This document shows, piece by piece, positions 1 through 5,524 of a DNA stretch of 10,184 nt (position 1 is its first letter; each line of letters begins with the position of its first letter). The notes below the pieces were generated by a model that was not told the origin of the DNA, searched no databases, and was given only the letters and a program-made list of their open reading frames with translations. Location of the stretch: contig DBDP01000076.1 in assembly GCA_002293625.1 (NCBI GenBank), forward strand, positions 1 through 10,184, written 5' to 3'. Position numbers and translations under genes: made by a program. The stretch comes from Clostridiales bacterium UBA929 (lineage in GTDB: Bacteria; Bacillota; Clostridia; Oscillospirales; UBA929).

Positions 1-204
1 CCCGAACGGTGCCATTACGGCGTCCGCGCCGCCGTCCACAAACGTCTCCAGCAGCGGGACGATACTGCCCGCCGCGTTGTGGTGGCGCTTGATTCGCTCG
101 TCCGCGGCGGGAGAACGGTGGCTCCAGCCCGCAAGCCAGTTTGTTCCGATAATCAGGCGCGGCATCGATATGCCGCCGACCGTCGTGCGGGGAAAGGTTT
201 GCAT
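1..204 (-). CDS. Unrecognised protein, N-terminal part only (3' end lies beyond the window)
   Basis: An open frame runs from an ATG at 204 off the left edge, giving 68 residues. A ribosome binding site GGAGG (219-215) sits 10 bases upstream of the ATG, which fixes the start. The N-terminus contains PRTTVGGISMPRLIIGTNW, then a charged stretch (residues 34-42) and a predicted helix ending in VDGGADAVMAPFG. The alternating hydrophobic strand (RLIIGTN) and the GGADAVMAP segment look like the first strands of a TIM-barrel type enzyme. I recall similar uncharacterised Firmicutes proteins but cannot name a function. The codon pattern and RBS make it a real gene; the fold is inference. No signal peptide or membrane segment is visible. 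Confidence 0.7.
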   Translation of the reverse strand, partial: MQTFPRTTVGGISMPRLIIGTNWLAGWSHRSPAADERIKRHHNAAGSIVPLLETFVDGGADAVMAPFG

Positions 205-229
205 ACAAGGTTCGCCTCCATTTGTAAGA

Positions 230-284
230 GCGGATGGCTATCCGCCCGTTACGGTTTATGCGGGCGGAATGACCCCGCCCCTAC
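230..284. repeat. REP-like palindromic intergenic repeat next to a transposase remnant
   Basis: This block holds two hairpins: GCGGAT (230-235) with ATCCGC (240-245), and GGGCGG (262-267) with CCGCCC (275-280). An alternative 8-bp pairing joins TCCGCCCG (241-248) to CGGGCGGA (261-268), so the block could switch folds or form a cruciform. It overlaps the truncated end of a RAYT-like reading frame and lies just upstream of the RBS of the gene at 1-204. RAYT transposases are known to mobilise REP-type palindromes, which makes this a likely member of a dispersed family. Copy number in the genome cannot be seen here. Confidence 0.6.
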
Positions 285-368
285 GATTTTCCCCAGCATT
301 TCATGTCTATCTTTGACGCAAAGGGTTACAAAATAAGCCCCTATACTTAAATAATTGTACCCATCAAA
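249..368 (-). pseudogene. N-terminal remnant of a RAYT / IS200-type (Y1) transposase
   Basis: The minus-strand frame encodes GYNYLSIGAYFVTLCVKDR followed by HEMLGKIVGAG. This matches the conserved opening of REP-associated tyrosine transposases (Y-x-Y...G-x-YF-[VI]-T-[IL]-C-x-[KH]-[ND]-R...L-G-x-[IV]-V). The frame then runs into the palindromic repeat at 230-284 and stops at 249. The HUH (His-x-His) motif and catalytic tyrosine, which should follow about 30-120 residues later, are absent, so no active enzyme can be made. The upstream end is unclear: the frame is open to 449, inside the neighbouring acetyltransferase's 3' end, but RAYT similarity begins only near 368. A remnant is more likely than a functional small gene. 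Confidence 0.6.
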
Positions 369-418
369 CGTGGCGATTTCCGAATCGGCAATTGATCTTT
401 CATGAACGAACCAAATCC

Positions 419-886
419 TTATCCAATACACTTCACCATAAACAAACATGGGTTATTCTCGTCCCATAACAGAGGGAAAACCTCCAGCGGCTTGAACCCT
501 AACGACTGATAGAACAGCCTGGTTTTCTCATAACTCTTGCTTTCTCTCGAAGCGTCAAGCGTTTTCACGGTCAGGAATTCCAGCTTTTCCCCAAGACAAT
601 ACCCCTCGCAGGTTTTGATTAGCTTTCTGCCAATACCCTGCCTGTGGAATTCCCGTAAAACCCCCATGACACAGACTTCCGCCGTAAAAGCATTGTGTAA
701 CTTTACAGCGACGAACCCAACGGGTTTTTCGTTGTCATATGCCGCGTAAAACGGCATTGACTGAACCTTACGCACATAATCAGCAATGGAAGCCTCTTCT
801 CCGAACCAGGTGGGCAGCGAACGCAAAATAGCGTCACAAATATCTGTTTTTTTACTCGGAGCGGAAACTTCCTTAATCTCAACCAA
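419..886 (-). CDS. GNAT-family N-acetyltransferase
   Basis: The product is 155 residues, a normal size for a single GNAT domain that transfers an acetyl group from acetyl-CoA to an amine; the substrate is not predictable. The acetyl-CoA pyrophosphate-binding motif is RQGIGR (residues 82-87), preceded by the beta-4 strand (EVCVMGVL). The later segment TRLFYQSLGFKPLE is the usual beta-6/beta-7 region ('FY...GF'). The start chosen is TTG at 886, because AAGGAG (900-895) lies 8 bases upstream. The ATG at 949 would place the first 21 residues across the palindromic repeat and has no such site. The gene ends at 419, about 50 bases from the RAYT remnant. It stands alone, without evident functional partners. 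Family assignment is firm; the biological role is unknown. Confidence 0.85.
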   Translation of the reverse strand: MVEIKEVSAPSKKTDICDAILRSLPTWFGEEASIADYVRKVQSMPFYAAYDNEKPVGFVAVKLHNAFTAEVCVMGVLREFHRQGIGRKLIKTCEGYCLGEKLEFLTVKTLDASRESKSYEKTRLFYQSLGFKPLEVFPLLWDENNPCLFMVKCIG

Positions 887-915
887 CAGAATCTCTCCTT
901 GCACAAACCCCTCGT

Positions 916-967
916 AGCCCCCTTCCATTGGAAGGGGGTGGCGTCCCACGGATGCCGGGGGATGTCA
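916..967. repeat. Double-hairpin intergenic repeat (REP/MITE-like, possible terminator)
   Basis: The first palindrome pairs CCCCCTTCCA (918-927) with TGGAAGGGGG (929-938), a nearly perfect 21-base inverted repeat. The second pairs GGCGTCC (940-946) with GGATGCC (950-956), with one G-T mismatch. The element fills the gap between walJ (stop at 965) and the acetyltransferase start (886), and its last bases supply the walJ stop codon. There is no T-tract on either side, so it is not a classic rho-independent terminator, though the GC-rich stems could slow transcription or block 3' exonucleases. It resembles dispersed palindromes I have seen between genes of gut Clostridia; that resemblance is memory, not a search. 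Confidence 0.55.
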
Positions 968-1720
968 CCGCCGGAGCGCCATCCCCAACATCCCCGCCGG
1001 GGCGACGTTCAACGTAAAATCCTTCCCCGCGAAAATCCCCTCATCGGAAAGCCGCCCAGCGGCGGCGGATTCGGCGAGTTCGGGGCGGTTGTTCTCTTTG
1101 GAGAGGTGGCACAGAGTGACGTGCCTTGTCCCGCTTTTCACGGCGGCGAGCGTTACCTCGGCGGACGCCTCATTGGAGAGATGCCCGCGCGGGCTGAGGA
1201 TGCGCCGTTTCAGAAAGGCGGGATACCGCCCGCTCATTACCAGATTCTCGTCATGGTTTGATTCAATCAGCAGATAGTCGGCGCGGCACGCGTGTTCCAG
1301 CACGGTTTTCGTCGCGTGACCGAGGTCGGTGCAGACACAAACCATGAAGCCGCCCAAGTCAAACAGATACCCCAATGAATCGGGAACATCATGCGGCGTC
1401 GCGAACGCCTCCACGCCGATGTCTCCGATCCCAAAACTGCCTGTAACGTCTGTTATATGTAAAAACGGAGTCGCGCTCCGTATCGCCCGCGCGGTAAGCG
1501 GCGGCGCGTAAACATCCCGCCGCAGAGCAGCCAGCCCCTTGGTATGGTCGCCGTGTTCGTGGGTAACCAGTACACAGGTAAGCTCGGAAACACCCAATTC
1601 CCACAACGCTTGCCGGATACGACGCGCCGAAATGCCCGCGTCCACCAGCAAAAACGTATCTTTATAGCCAACCAGCACGGCGTTTCCGTCACTGCCGCTG
1701 GCGAGCGTACAGACAATCAA
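965..1720 (-). CDS. walJ: MBL-fold metallo-hydrolase, WalJ/YycJ family
   Basis: This 251-residue metallo-beta-lactamase-fold protein is close to the family length (about 260). The family opening LASGSDGN (residues 7-13) is present, followed by LLVDAGIS. The metal-binding motif HEHGDH is at 54-59, with further candidate ligands at H110 (ATPHD), D132 (CTDLGH), H156 (ESNHD) and H180 (RGHLSN). YycJ/WalJ proteins are DNA- or RNA-acting nuclease-like MBL enzymes linked to the WalRK cell-wall/division network in other Firmicutes; the exact substrate is unsettled. It starts at TTG 1720, overlapping the murA stop as TTGA, so translation is probably coupled to murA. It is not beside walRK here. The last residues (GMLGMALRR) end at the edge of an intergenic repeat, so the C-terminus may have been altered by its insertion. 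Confidence 0.88.
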   Translation of the reverse strand: MIVCTLASGSDGNAVLVGYKDTFLLVDAGISARRIRQALWELGVSELTCVLVTHEHGDHTKGLAALRRDVYAPPLTARAIRSATPFLHITDVTGSFGIGDIGVEAFATPHDVPDSLGYLFDLGGFMVCVCTDLGHATKTVLEHACRADYLLIESNHDENLVMSGRYPAFLKRRILSPRGHLSNEASAEVTLAAVKSGTRHVTLCHLSKENNRPELAESAAAGRLSDEGIFAGKDFTLNVAPAGMLGMALRR

Positions 1721-3012
1721 CCCGTCGCCGTCAGCGCGTCGGGGTCGTCGATTTCTTGGATGCTGATATCCGCGCCCACGCCGCGCAACTTCCCAACGAC
1801 ATCCTCATACCCGCGTTCCACATGGTAAACGCCGCCGACTTCGGTTTGACCCGCGGCACCCAACGCCGCCACAATCAACGCCGCGCCCGCGCGCAAATCA
1901 CATGCCTGCACCGGCGCGCCGGTCAGTTTACCAACACCTTCCACAACGGCCAGTTTGCCGTCCACCTGGATCCGCGCGCCCATCCGTTTCAACTCGTCCA
2001 CATATCTGTAGCGGTTGTCGGCCACGCTCTCGGTGATCATGCTGGTGCCTTCGGCGAAGCTCAGGCAGGCGGCCATCTGCGGCTGCATGTCGGTGGGGAA
2101 GCCCGGATAGGGCAGAGTCTTAATATTGGTTTTGCGTAAACGGCGTGTCCGGCGAACCAATACGGATTCGTCGAATTCCTCGACTTCCACGCCGATCTCT
2201 TGGAGCTTTGCCGTGATGCACTCCAGATGTTTTGGGGTGACGTTGTTCAGCGTCACTTCGCCGCCGGCCGCCGCTACGGCTGTCATATAGGTACCCGCTT
2301 CGATTTGGTCGGGAATGATGGTGTACGTGCCGCCGGTCAGATGCTTTTTTCCTCGAATTTTAATAATATCCGTACCCGCGCCTTTGACGTCCGCCCCGAC
2401 GCGGTTAAGGAAGTTCGCCAAATCCACGACATGCGGTTCCCGCGCCGCGTTTTCGATTACGGTCAGACCGTCGGCCATCGCCGCCGCCAAAATGATGTTG
2501 ATCGTCGCGCCGACAGAAGCCACGTCGAGATAAATCGGCGCTCCCACCAGACGGTTTTCTCTGGCGTTGGCATGGATAAAGCCGGCGTTGACGTGTACGT
2601 CGGCTCCGAGCATTTCAAACCCTTTGATGTGCTGATCAACCGGGCGGACGCCGAGATTGCAGCCGCCGGGCATTGCGACCTGCGCGTTTAGGAAACGTCC
2701 GAGGTACGCGCCGATCAGGTAATAAGACGCGCGCATACGGCGCACTTGGTCGTAAGGCGCGACGCTTCCCGCGCGTACGCCGCGGCTGTCGATGAGAACC
2801 GCGCCGCCCTCCGCCGTTTGAACAGAAGCGCCGACATCCTTCAAAATTTCCAGCATCAGCGACACGTCAGTCACATTCGGGATATTCTCAATACGGCATA
2901 CGCCGTCTACCAGCAAGGTAGCCGGCAGAATGGCAAGAGCCGCGTTCTTCGCTCCGCTGATATTGATCTCGCCGTGAAGCGGACGCCCTCCGCGAATGGC
3001 GTATTGGGTCAA
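1717..3012 (-). CDS. murA: UDP-N-acetylglucosamine 1-carboxyvinyltransferase (MurA)
   Basis: MurA transfers enolpyruvate from PEP to UDP-GlcNAc, the first committed step of peptidoglycan synthesis, in the cytoplasm. With the start at TTG 3012 the protein is 431 residues. The conserved pair K22-N23 (GAKNAAL) then falls at the same numbers as in E. coli MurA. The catalytic loop MPGGCNLGVRPVDQH carries the reactive cysteine (C118), so a fosfomycin-sensitive type is expected. The substrate-binding segment PYPGFPTDMQPQ is intact. TTG 3012 has AGGTG (3024-3020) 7 bases upstream. TTG 3018 and GTG 3051 are in frame but poorly spaced, and the GTG lies inside an inverted repeat. The stop overlaps walJ by 4 bases. 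A long leader and a divergent promoter lie upstream. Many Clostridia carry two murA copies; which one this is cannot be told here. Confidence 0.95.
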   Translation of the reverse strand: MTQYAIRGGRPLHGEINISGAKNAALAILPATLLVDGVCRIENIPNVTDVSLMLEILKDVGASVQTAEGGAVLIDSRGVRAGSVAPYDQVRRMRASYYLIGAYLGRFLNAQVAMPGGCNLGVRPVDQHIKGFEMLGADVHVNAGFIHANARENRLVGAPIYLDVASVGATINIILAAAMADGLTVIENAAREPHVVDLANFLNRVGADVKGAGTDIIKIRGKKHLTGGTYTIIPDQIEAGTYMTAVAAAGGEVTLNNVTPKHLECITAKLQEIGVEVEEFDESVLVRRTRRLRKTNIKTLPYPGFPTDMQPQMAACLSFAEGTSMITESVADNRYRYVDELKRMGARIQVDGKLAVVEGVGKLTGAPVQACDLRAGAALIVAALGAAGQTEVGGVYHVERGYEDVVGKLRGVGADISIQEIDDPDALTATG

Positions 3013-3249
3013 AATCAAACACCTACTTTTGCGCTCGTTCGGAAGTCTCACGGATATGATTTCCTCAAAATGGGCGGTCTATCCATCCAAAACCGCTTTT
3101 CCGTGAGTTTTTTGGGTTCAACACTTCGAGCATTGGCATGTCGAAAAATGCCCGCTCCGGCTAGCGACACCGCGCCAAAGACACCTGCTCGCTAGCGCTT
3201 CGCTCGTTCGCCCTTCGGGCGAACACGCAATTTTCAACACTTCGAGCTT
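3013..3249 (-). promoter_or_regulatory. Long structured leader upstream of murA
   Basis: If the minus-strand promoter at 3250-3278 is used, the murA mRNA carries about 230 untranslated bases. They contain nested inverted repeats: CTCACGG (3047-3053) with CCGTGAG (3101-3107), enclosing GCGGT (3074-3078) with ACCGC (3092-3096). Closer to the promoter is a strong 8-bp hairpin, GTTCGCCC (3206-3213) with GGGCGAAC (3217-3224). I recognise no known riboswitch, T-box or ribosomal leader consensus. The region has no convincing reading frame. Regulation of murA through this leader is inference. Confidence 0.4.
3117..3247. repeat. 15-bp direct repeats flanking a 101-bp structured intergenic block
   Basis: The sequence TTCAACACTTCGAGC occurs exactly at 3117-3131 and 3233-3247. 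Between the copies lie a weak hairpin, GGCAT (3135-3139) with ATGCC (3148-3152), two copies of GCTAGCG (3160-3166 and 3191-3197), and the strong hairpin at 3206-3224. The arrangement fits either a small non-autonomous insertion with a long target duplication, or a duplicated control site in the murA leader. It is too short and too palindromic to encode a protein. Confidence 0.55.
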
Positions 3250-3278
3250 AGTATAGCAGGGTTGTTAACATAATGCAA
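3250..3278 (-). promoter_or_regulatory. Candidate sigma-A promoter for murA-walJ
   Basis: On the minus strand, TTGCAT (3278-3273) is followed after 17 bases by TATACT (3255-3250). The -10 matches the consensus at 5 of 6 positions; the -35 at only 3 of 6, but the spacing is ideal. The palindrome TGTTAACA (3263-3270) lies in the spacer and could be an operator shared with the divergent metal operon. This is inference. Confidence 0.45.
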
Positions 3279-3290
3279 GGTAAATTTTCC

Positions 3291-3319
3291 TTGACATCCC
3301 AATTCAGGCGTGATAATAT
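3291..3319 (+). promoter_or_regulatory. Candidate sigma-A promoter for the metal operon
   Basis: A perfect -35 hexamer TTGACA (3291-3296) is followed by TAATAT (3314-3319) at 17 bases, or by GATAAT (3312-3317; 5 of 6) at 15 bases. The -10 region overlaps the first ATG of the Fur-family frame (3318-3320). Transcription from here would therefore start near 3326, downstream of that ATG. No clear Zur or Fur box of the Bacillus type is visible, although TGTTAACA at 3263-3270 lies just upstream. Confidence 0.5.
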
Positions 3320-3755
3320 GAAACAGTGTTCCATATTGGCGGACGAAGGAGTGTTCATACTGGGCGCTTACAACACAAAGCAACGCGAGGCGGTGCTGCG
3401 CTATATCTACTCTCTCGGCGACGTGCATGTGACGGCCTCACAAATCGCGAAGCATTTTACACGCGAGCGAATTCCCGTCGGGCGCACGACGGTATACCGG
3501 CACTTGGATCGCCTGACGGAGGAGGGCGTCCTTCGGAGGTATGCCGCCGACGGCGTGTCCGGCGTATGCTACCAGTATATCGGAGTGTCTCCTTATTTTC
3601 ATTTGAAATGCGAATGCTGCGGGAAGTTGCGACCTTTGGAATGTGACACTCTGTCCGAAATAGAGCGGCATGTCTTCCACAAGCACTCCTTTAAGGTGAA
3701 CCCGCAGAAAACCGTGCTGTACGGCAGATGCGGGGAATGCCTTGGCGAGACATAA
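3318..3755 (+). CDS. Fur-family metalloregulator, probably zinc-sensing (Zur-like)
   Basis: This is a 145-residue protein with the Fur-family two-domain layout. The N-terminal winged helix includes NTKQREAVL (19-27) and the recognition helix VGRTTVYRHLDRL (54-66). The C-terminal dimerisation domain has the structural zinc motifs CECC (98-101) and CGEC (138-141). A single H in YFHLKC and the VFHKHSF segment are possible sensory ligands. Fur proteins bind operator DNA when loaded with metal. A zinc-type importer follows 22 bases downstream, so zinc repression of its own operon is the natural reading, but iron or manganese cannot be excluded. The start is uncertain. ATG 3318 is clean but has a weak RBS and overlaps the candidate -10. 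GTG 3351 or a nearby alternative start would begin just before the conserved core, and AAGGAG (3345-3350) lies there. Confidence 0.88.
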   Translation: MKQCSILADEGVFILGAYNTKQREAVLRYIYSLGDVHVTASQIAKHFTRERIPVGRTTVYRHLDRLTEEGVLRRYAADGVSGVCYQYIGVSPYFHLKCECCGKLRPLECDTLSEIERHVFHKHSFKVNPQKTVLYGRCGECLGET

Positions 3756-3777
3756 TACTACGAAAGAAGGGTTCTCT

Positions 3778-4818
3778 ATGAGAAAGATTTGTGTACTTAC
3801 CGCGCTGCTCCTGCTGACGGCACTCGCCGGCTGCGGGCGAGTTCCCGCCGGTGACGCGGAGTTCAGCGTTGTCAGTACGATTTTCCCGCAATACGATTGG
3901 GTTCGCCAAATACTAGGCGATCGGGCGGATAATATGGAGCTGACCCTTCTGCTGGGCGACGGCATCGACCTGCACAGCTACCAGCCCACGGTGGAGGATA
4001 TCGCGAAAATTTCCGAGTGCGACATGTTTATATATGTCGGCGGCGAATCTGACCTGTGGATAGCCGACGCGTTGGAAGAGGTAACGAACCCGGATATGAT
4101 CGTTATCAACCTCTTGGAAGCCACAGGCGACGCCGCGAAGACGGAAGAACTCGTAGAGGGAATGCAAGAGGACGAGCATGACCACGGCGACGAAGAAGAC
4201 CACGAGGAAGACCATGAAGGTGACGAGCACGAAGAGGATCATGAAGGCGAAGACCACGAGGAAGACCATGTGGGAGAGGAAGTCTTGGACGAGCATGTGT
4301 GGCTCTCCCTAAAAAACGCGGAGACTCTTTGTATCGCCATCGCCGATGCTCTTTCTGATATGGACGCCGGCCACGCGGACACGTACAAAGCCAATTTGGA
4401 AACATATTTAGAGAAGCTGCAATCTATGGACGGCGAATACCGTTCGGCGGCGGACGGCGCGGCGGTCAAAACCCTGCTGTTCGGCGACCGTTTCCCGTTC
4501 CGATACCTTGTGGACGATTACGCTCTCAGCTATTTCGCGGCGTTCCCCGGATGTTCCGCCGAAACGGAAGCCAGCTTTGATACCATCGCGTTCCTTACGG
4601 AGAAACTTGACGAACTGTCCCTTAAAAATGTCATGGTGATCGAAAGCTCGGATCAGTCGATCGCAAACACCATCATTCGCAACTCAGCGGCCAAAGATCA
4701 AAAGATTTTGGTGCTGGATGCGATGCAATCGGTAACGGACGCCGACGTGAGCGGCGGCGCGACTTATCTGTCGATCATGGAAAGCAACTTGGGTGTGTTG
4801 AAAGAAGCGTTGAGCTAA
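3778..4818 (+). CDS. znuA: Zinc-type ABC transporter substrate-binding lipoprotein (ZnuA/AdcA family)
   Basis: This 346-residue protein captures metal outside the membrane for ZnuBC. Residues 1-19 are a lipoprotein signal with lipobox LAGC, so C19 is lipidated. The first ligand region is DLHSYQPT (H66). An acidic His-rich loop (about residues 131-165) has 8 histidines among Asp, Glu and Gly. DEHVWLSLKNA (H173) holds the second ligand. Where E. coli ZnuA has its third histidine, this protein has GDRFPFRYLVDDY, with no histidine. ESSDQSIANTI near residues 289-299 probably supplies the C-terminal acidic side. The start at ATG 3778 has GAAGGG 8 bases upstream and places the signal peptide at the N-terminus; the frame is open 12 codons further up. 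A His-rich loop points to zinc over manganese. The operon context (Fur-like gene before, znuC and znuB after) supports this. Confidence 0.92.
   Translation: MRKICVLTALLLLTALAGCGRVPAGDAEFSVVSTIFPQYDWVRQILGDRADNMELTLLLGDGIDLHSYQPTVEDIAKISECDMFIYVGGESDLWIADALEEVTNPDMIVINLLEATGDAAKTEELVEGMQEDEHDHGDEEDHEEDHEGDEHEEDHEGEDHEEDHVGEEVLDEHVWLSLKNAETLCIAIADALSDMDAGHADTYKANLETYLEKLQSMDGEYRSAADGAAVKTLLFGDRFPFRYLVDDYALSYFAAFPGCSAETEASFDTIAFLTEKLDELSLKNVMVIESSDQSIANTIIRNSAAKDQKILVLDAMQSVTDADVSGGATYLSIMESNLGVLKEALS
4195..4270 (+). repeat. In-frame tandem repeat encoding the His-rich loop
   Basis: An identical 22-base word occurs at 4195-4216 and 4249-4270, 54 bases (18 codons) apart, with related copies of the short unit EEDHEG between them. 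The repeat sits wholly inside the loop of the substrate-binding protein and keeps the frame. Such repeats can expand or contract in units of codons, changing the number of loop histidines. Confidence 0.7.
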
Positions 4819-4834
4819 ACGAAGGAGAAGCCCT

Positions 4835-5524
4835 ATGCCGCAGCTGACCTGCCAAAACTTAACCCTCGGATATGAAGGAAAGCCGGTTCTCTCCGATCTT
4901 TCCTTTTCCGTTGACGCGGGGGATTACCTTTGCATCGTGGGGGAGAACGGCTCCGGCAAGACAACGCTGATGAAAACGCTGCTCCGGCTGAAAGCGCCGC
5001 TTGCCGGTCAGATTCTGATGGGGGATGGCTTGAAGCCGAACGACATCGGCTATCTCCCGCAGCAGACGGCGGCGCAAAAGGATTTCCCGGCTTCGGTAAG
5101 AGAGATTGTTTTATCCGGCTGCCTGAACCGCCGGGGATTCCGCCCGTATTACAGTAAGAAAGAAAAGCGGCTGGCGGAGAGCCATATGCAAAAGCTGGGG
5201 ATTGCCGCCCTCGCGAAACGCTGCTACCGCGAACTGTCCGGCGGTCAGCAGCAGCGGGTGCTGCTGGCGCGCGCGCTGTGCGCCGCCGGAAGAATCCTGC
5301 TCCTAGACGAACCGGCGGCGGGTCTTGATCCGGCTGCAACCGCGGATTTATATACATTGCTCCAAACCCTCAACGCCGAGGGCGTGACGGTTATTATGAT
5401 ATCGCATGACATCGCCGCGGCGACGCGGTACGCTTCCCATATCCTGCATATCGGATCGGCGATATTTTTTGGCACGGCGGCGGAGTACGCGAATCATATA
5501 AGCGGGGAGAGTGGCGGCGTATGA
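4835..5524 (+). CDS. znuC: Zinc-type ABC transporter ATP-binding protein (ZnuC family)
   Basis: This 229-residue cytoplasmic ATPase powers the importer. Walker A GENGSGKT is at 36-43, the Q-loop LPQQ at 74-77, the ABC signature LSGGQQQR at 134-141, Walker B ILLLDEP at 154-160, and the switch histidine H191 (ISHD). The length is close to that of other ZnuC/MntB-type ATPases. The ATG at 4835 is preceded by AAGGAG 8 bases upstream, 16 bases after the znuA stop. Its TGA overlaps the permease ATG as ATGA, so the two are translationally coupled. All catalytic motifs are intact. Zinc specificity comes from the partners, not from this subunit. Confidence 0.93.
   Translation: MPQLTCQNLTLGYEGKPVLSDLSFSVDAGDYLCIVGENGSGKTTLMKTLLRLKAPLAGQILMGDGLKPNDIGYLPQQTAAQKDFPASVREIVLSGCLNRRGFRPYYSKKEKRLAESHMQKLGIAALAKRCYRELSGGQQQRVLLARALCAAGRILLLDEPAAGLDPAATADLYTLLQTLNAEGVTVIMISHDIAAATRYASHILHIGSAIFFGTAAEYANHISGESGGV

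Noticed and set aside
887..949. N-terminal extension of the acetyltransferase to ATG 949
   Set aside because: Would translate across the palindromic repeat; TTG 886 has a well-spaced AAGGAG and starts at the family's usual position.
899..1261. 120-codon plus-strand open frame starting in the repeat
   Set aside because: Antisense to walJ, Gly/Pro/Arg-rich, no domain.
2200..2691. 163-codon plus-strand open frame
   Set aside because: Entirely antisense to murA, which has its catalytic residues in frame; no RBS or recognisable domain.
3438..3965. 175-codon minus-strand open frame
   Set aside because: Antisense to the Fur-family gene and the start of znuA; composition is typical of a shadow frame.
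4147..4270. His-rich repeat considered as a CRISPR-like or non-coding repeat
   Set aside because: The repeats keep the reading frame of the binding protein and vary between copies; no spacer pattern.
4833..5357. 174-codon open frame on the minus strand opposite znuC
   Set aside because: Low-complexity Arg/Ser/Pro-rich translation lying antisense to an ATPase with all motifs intact; a shadow of GC-rich coding DNA.
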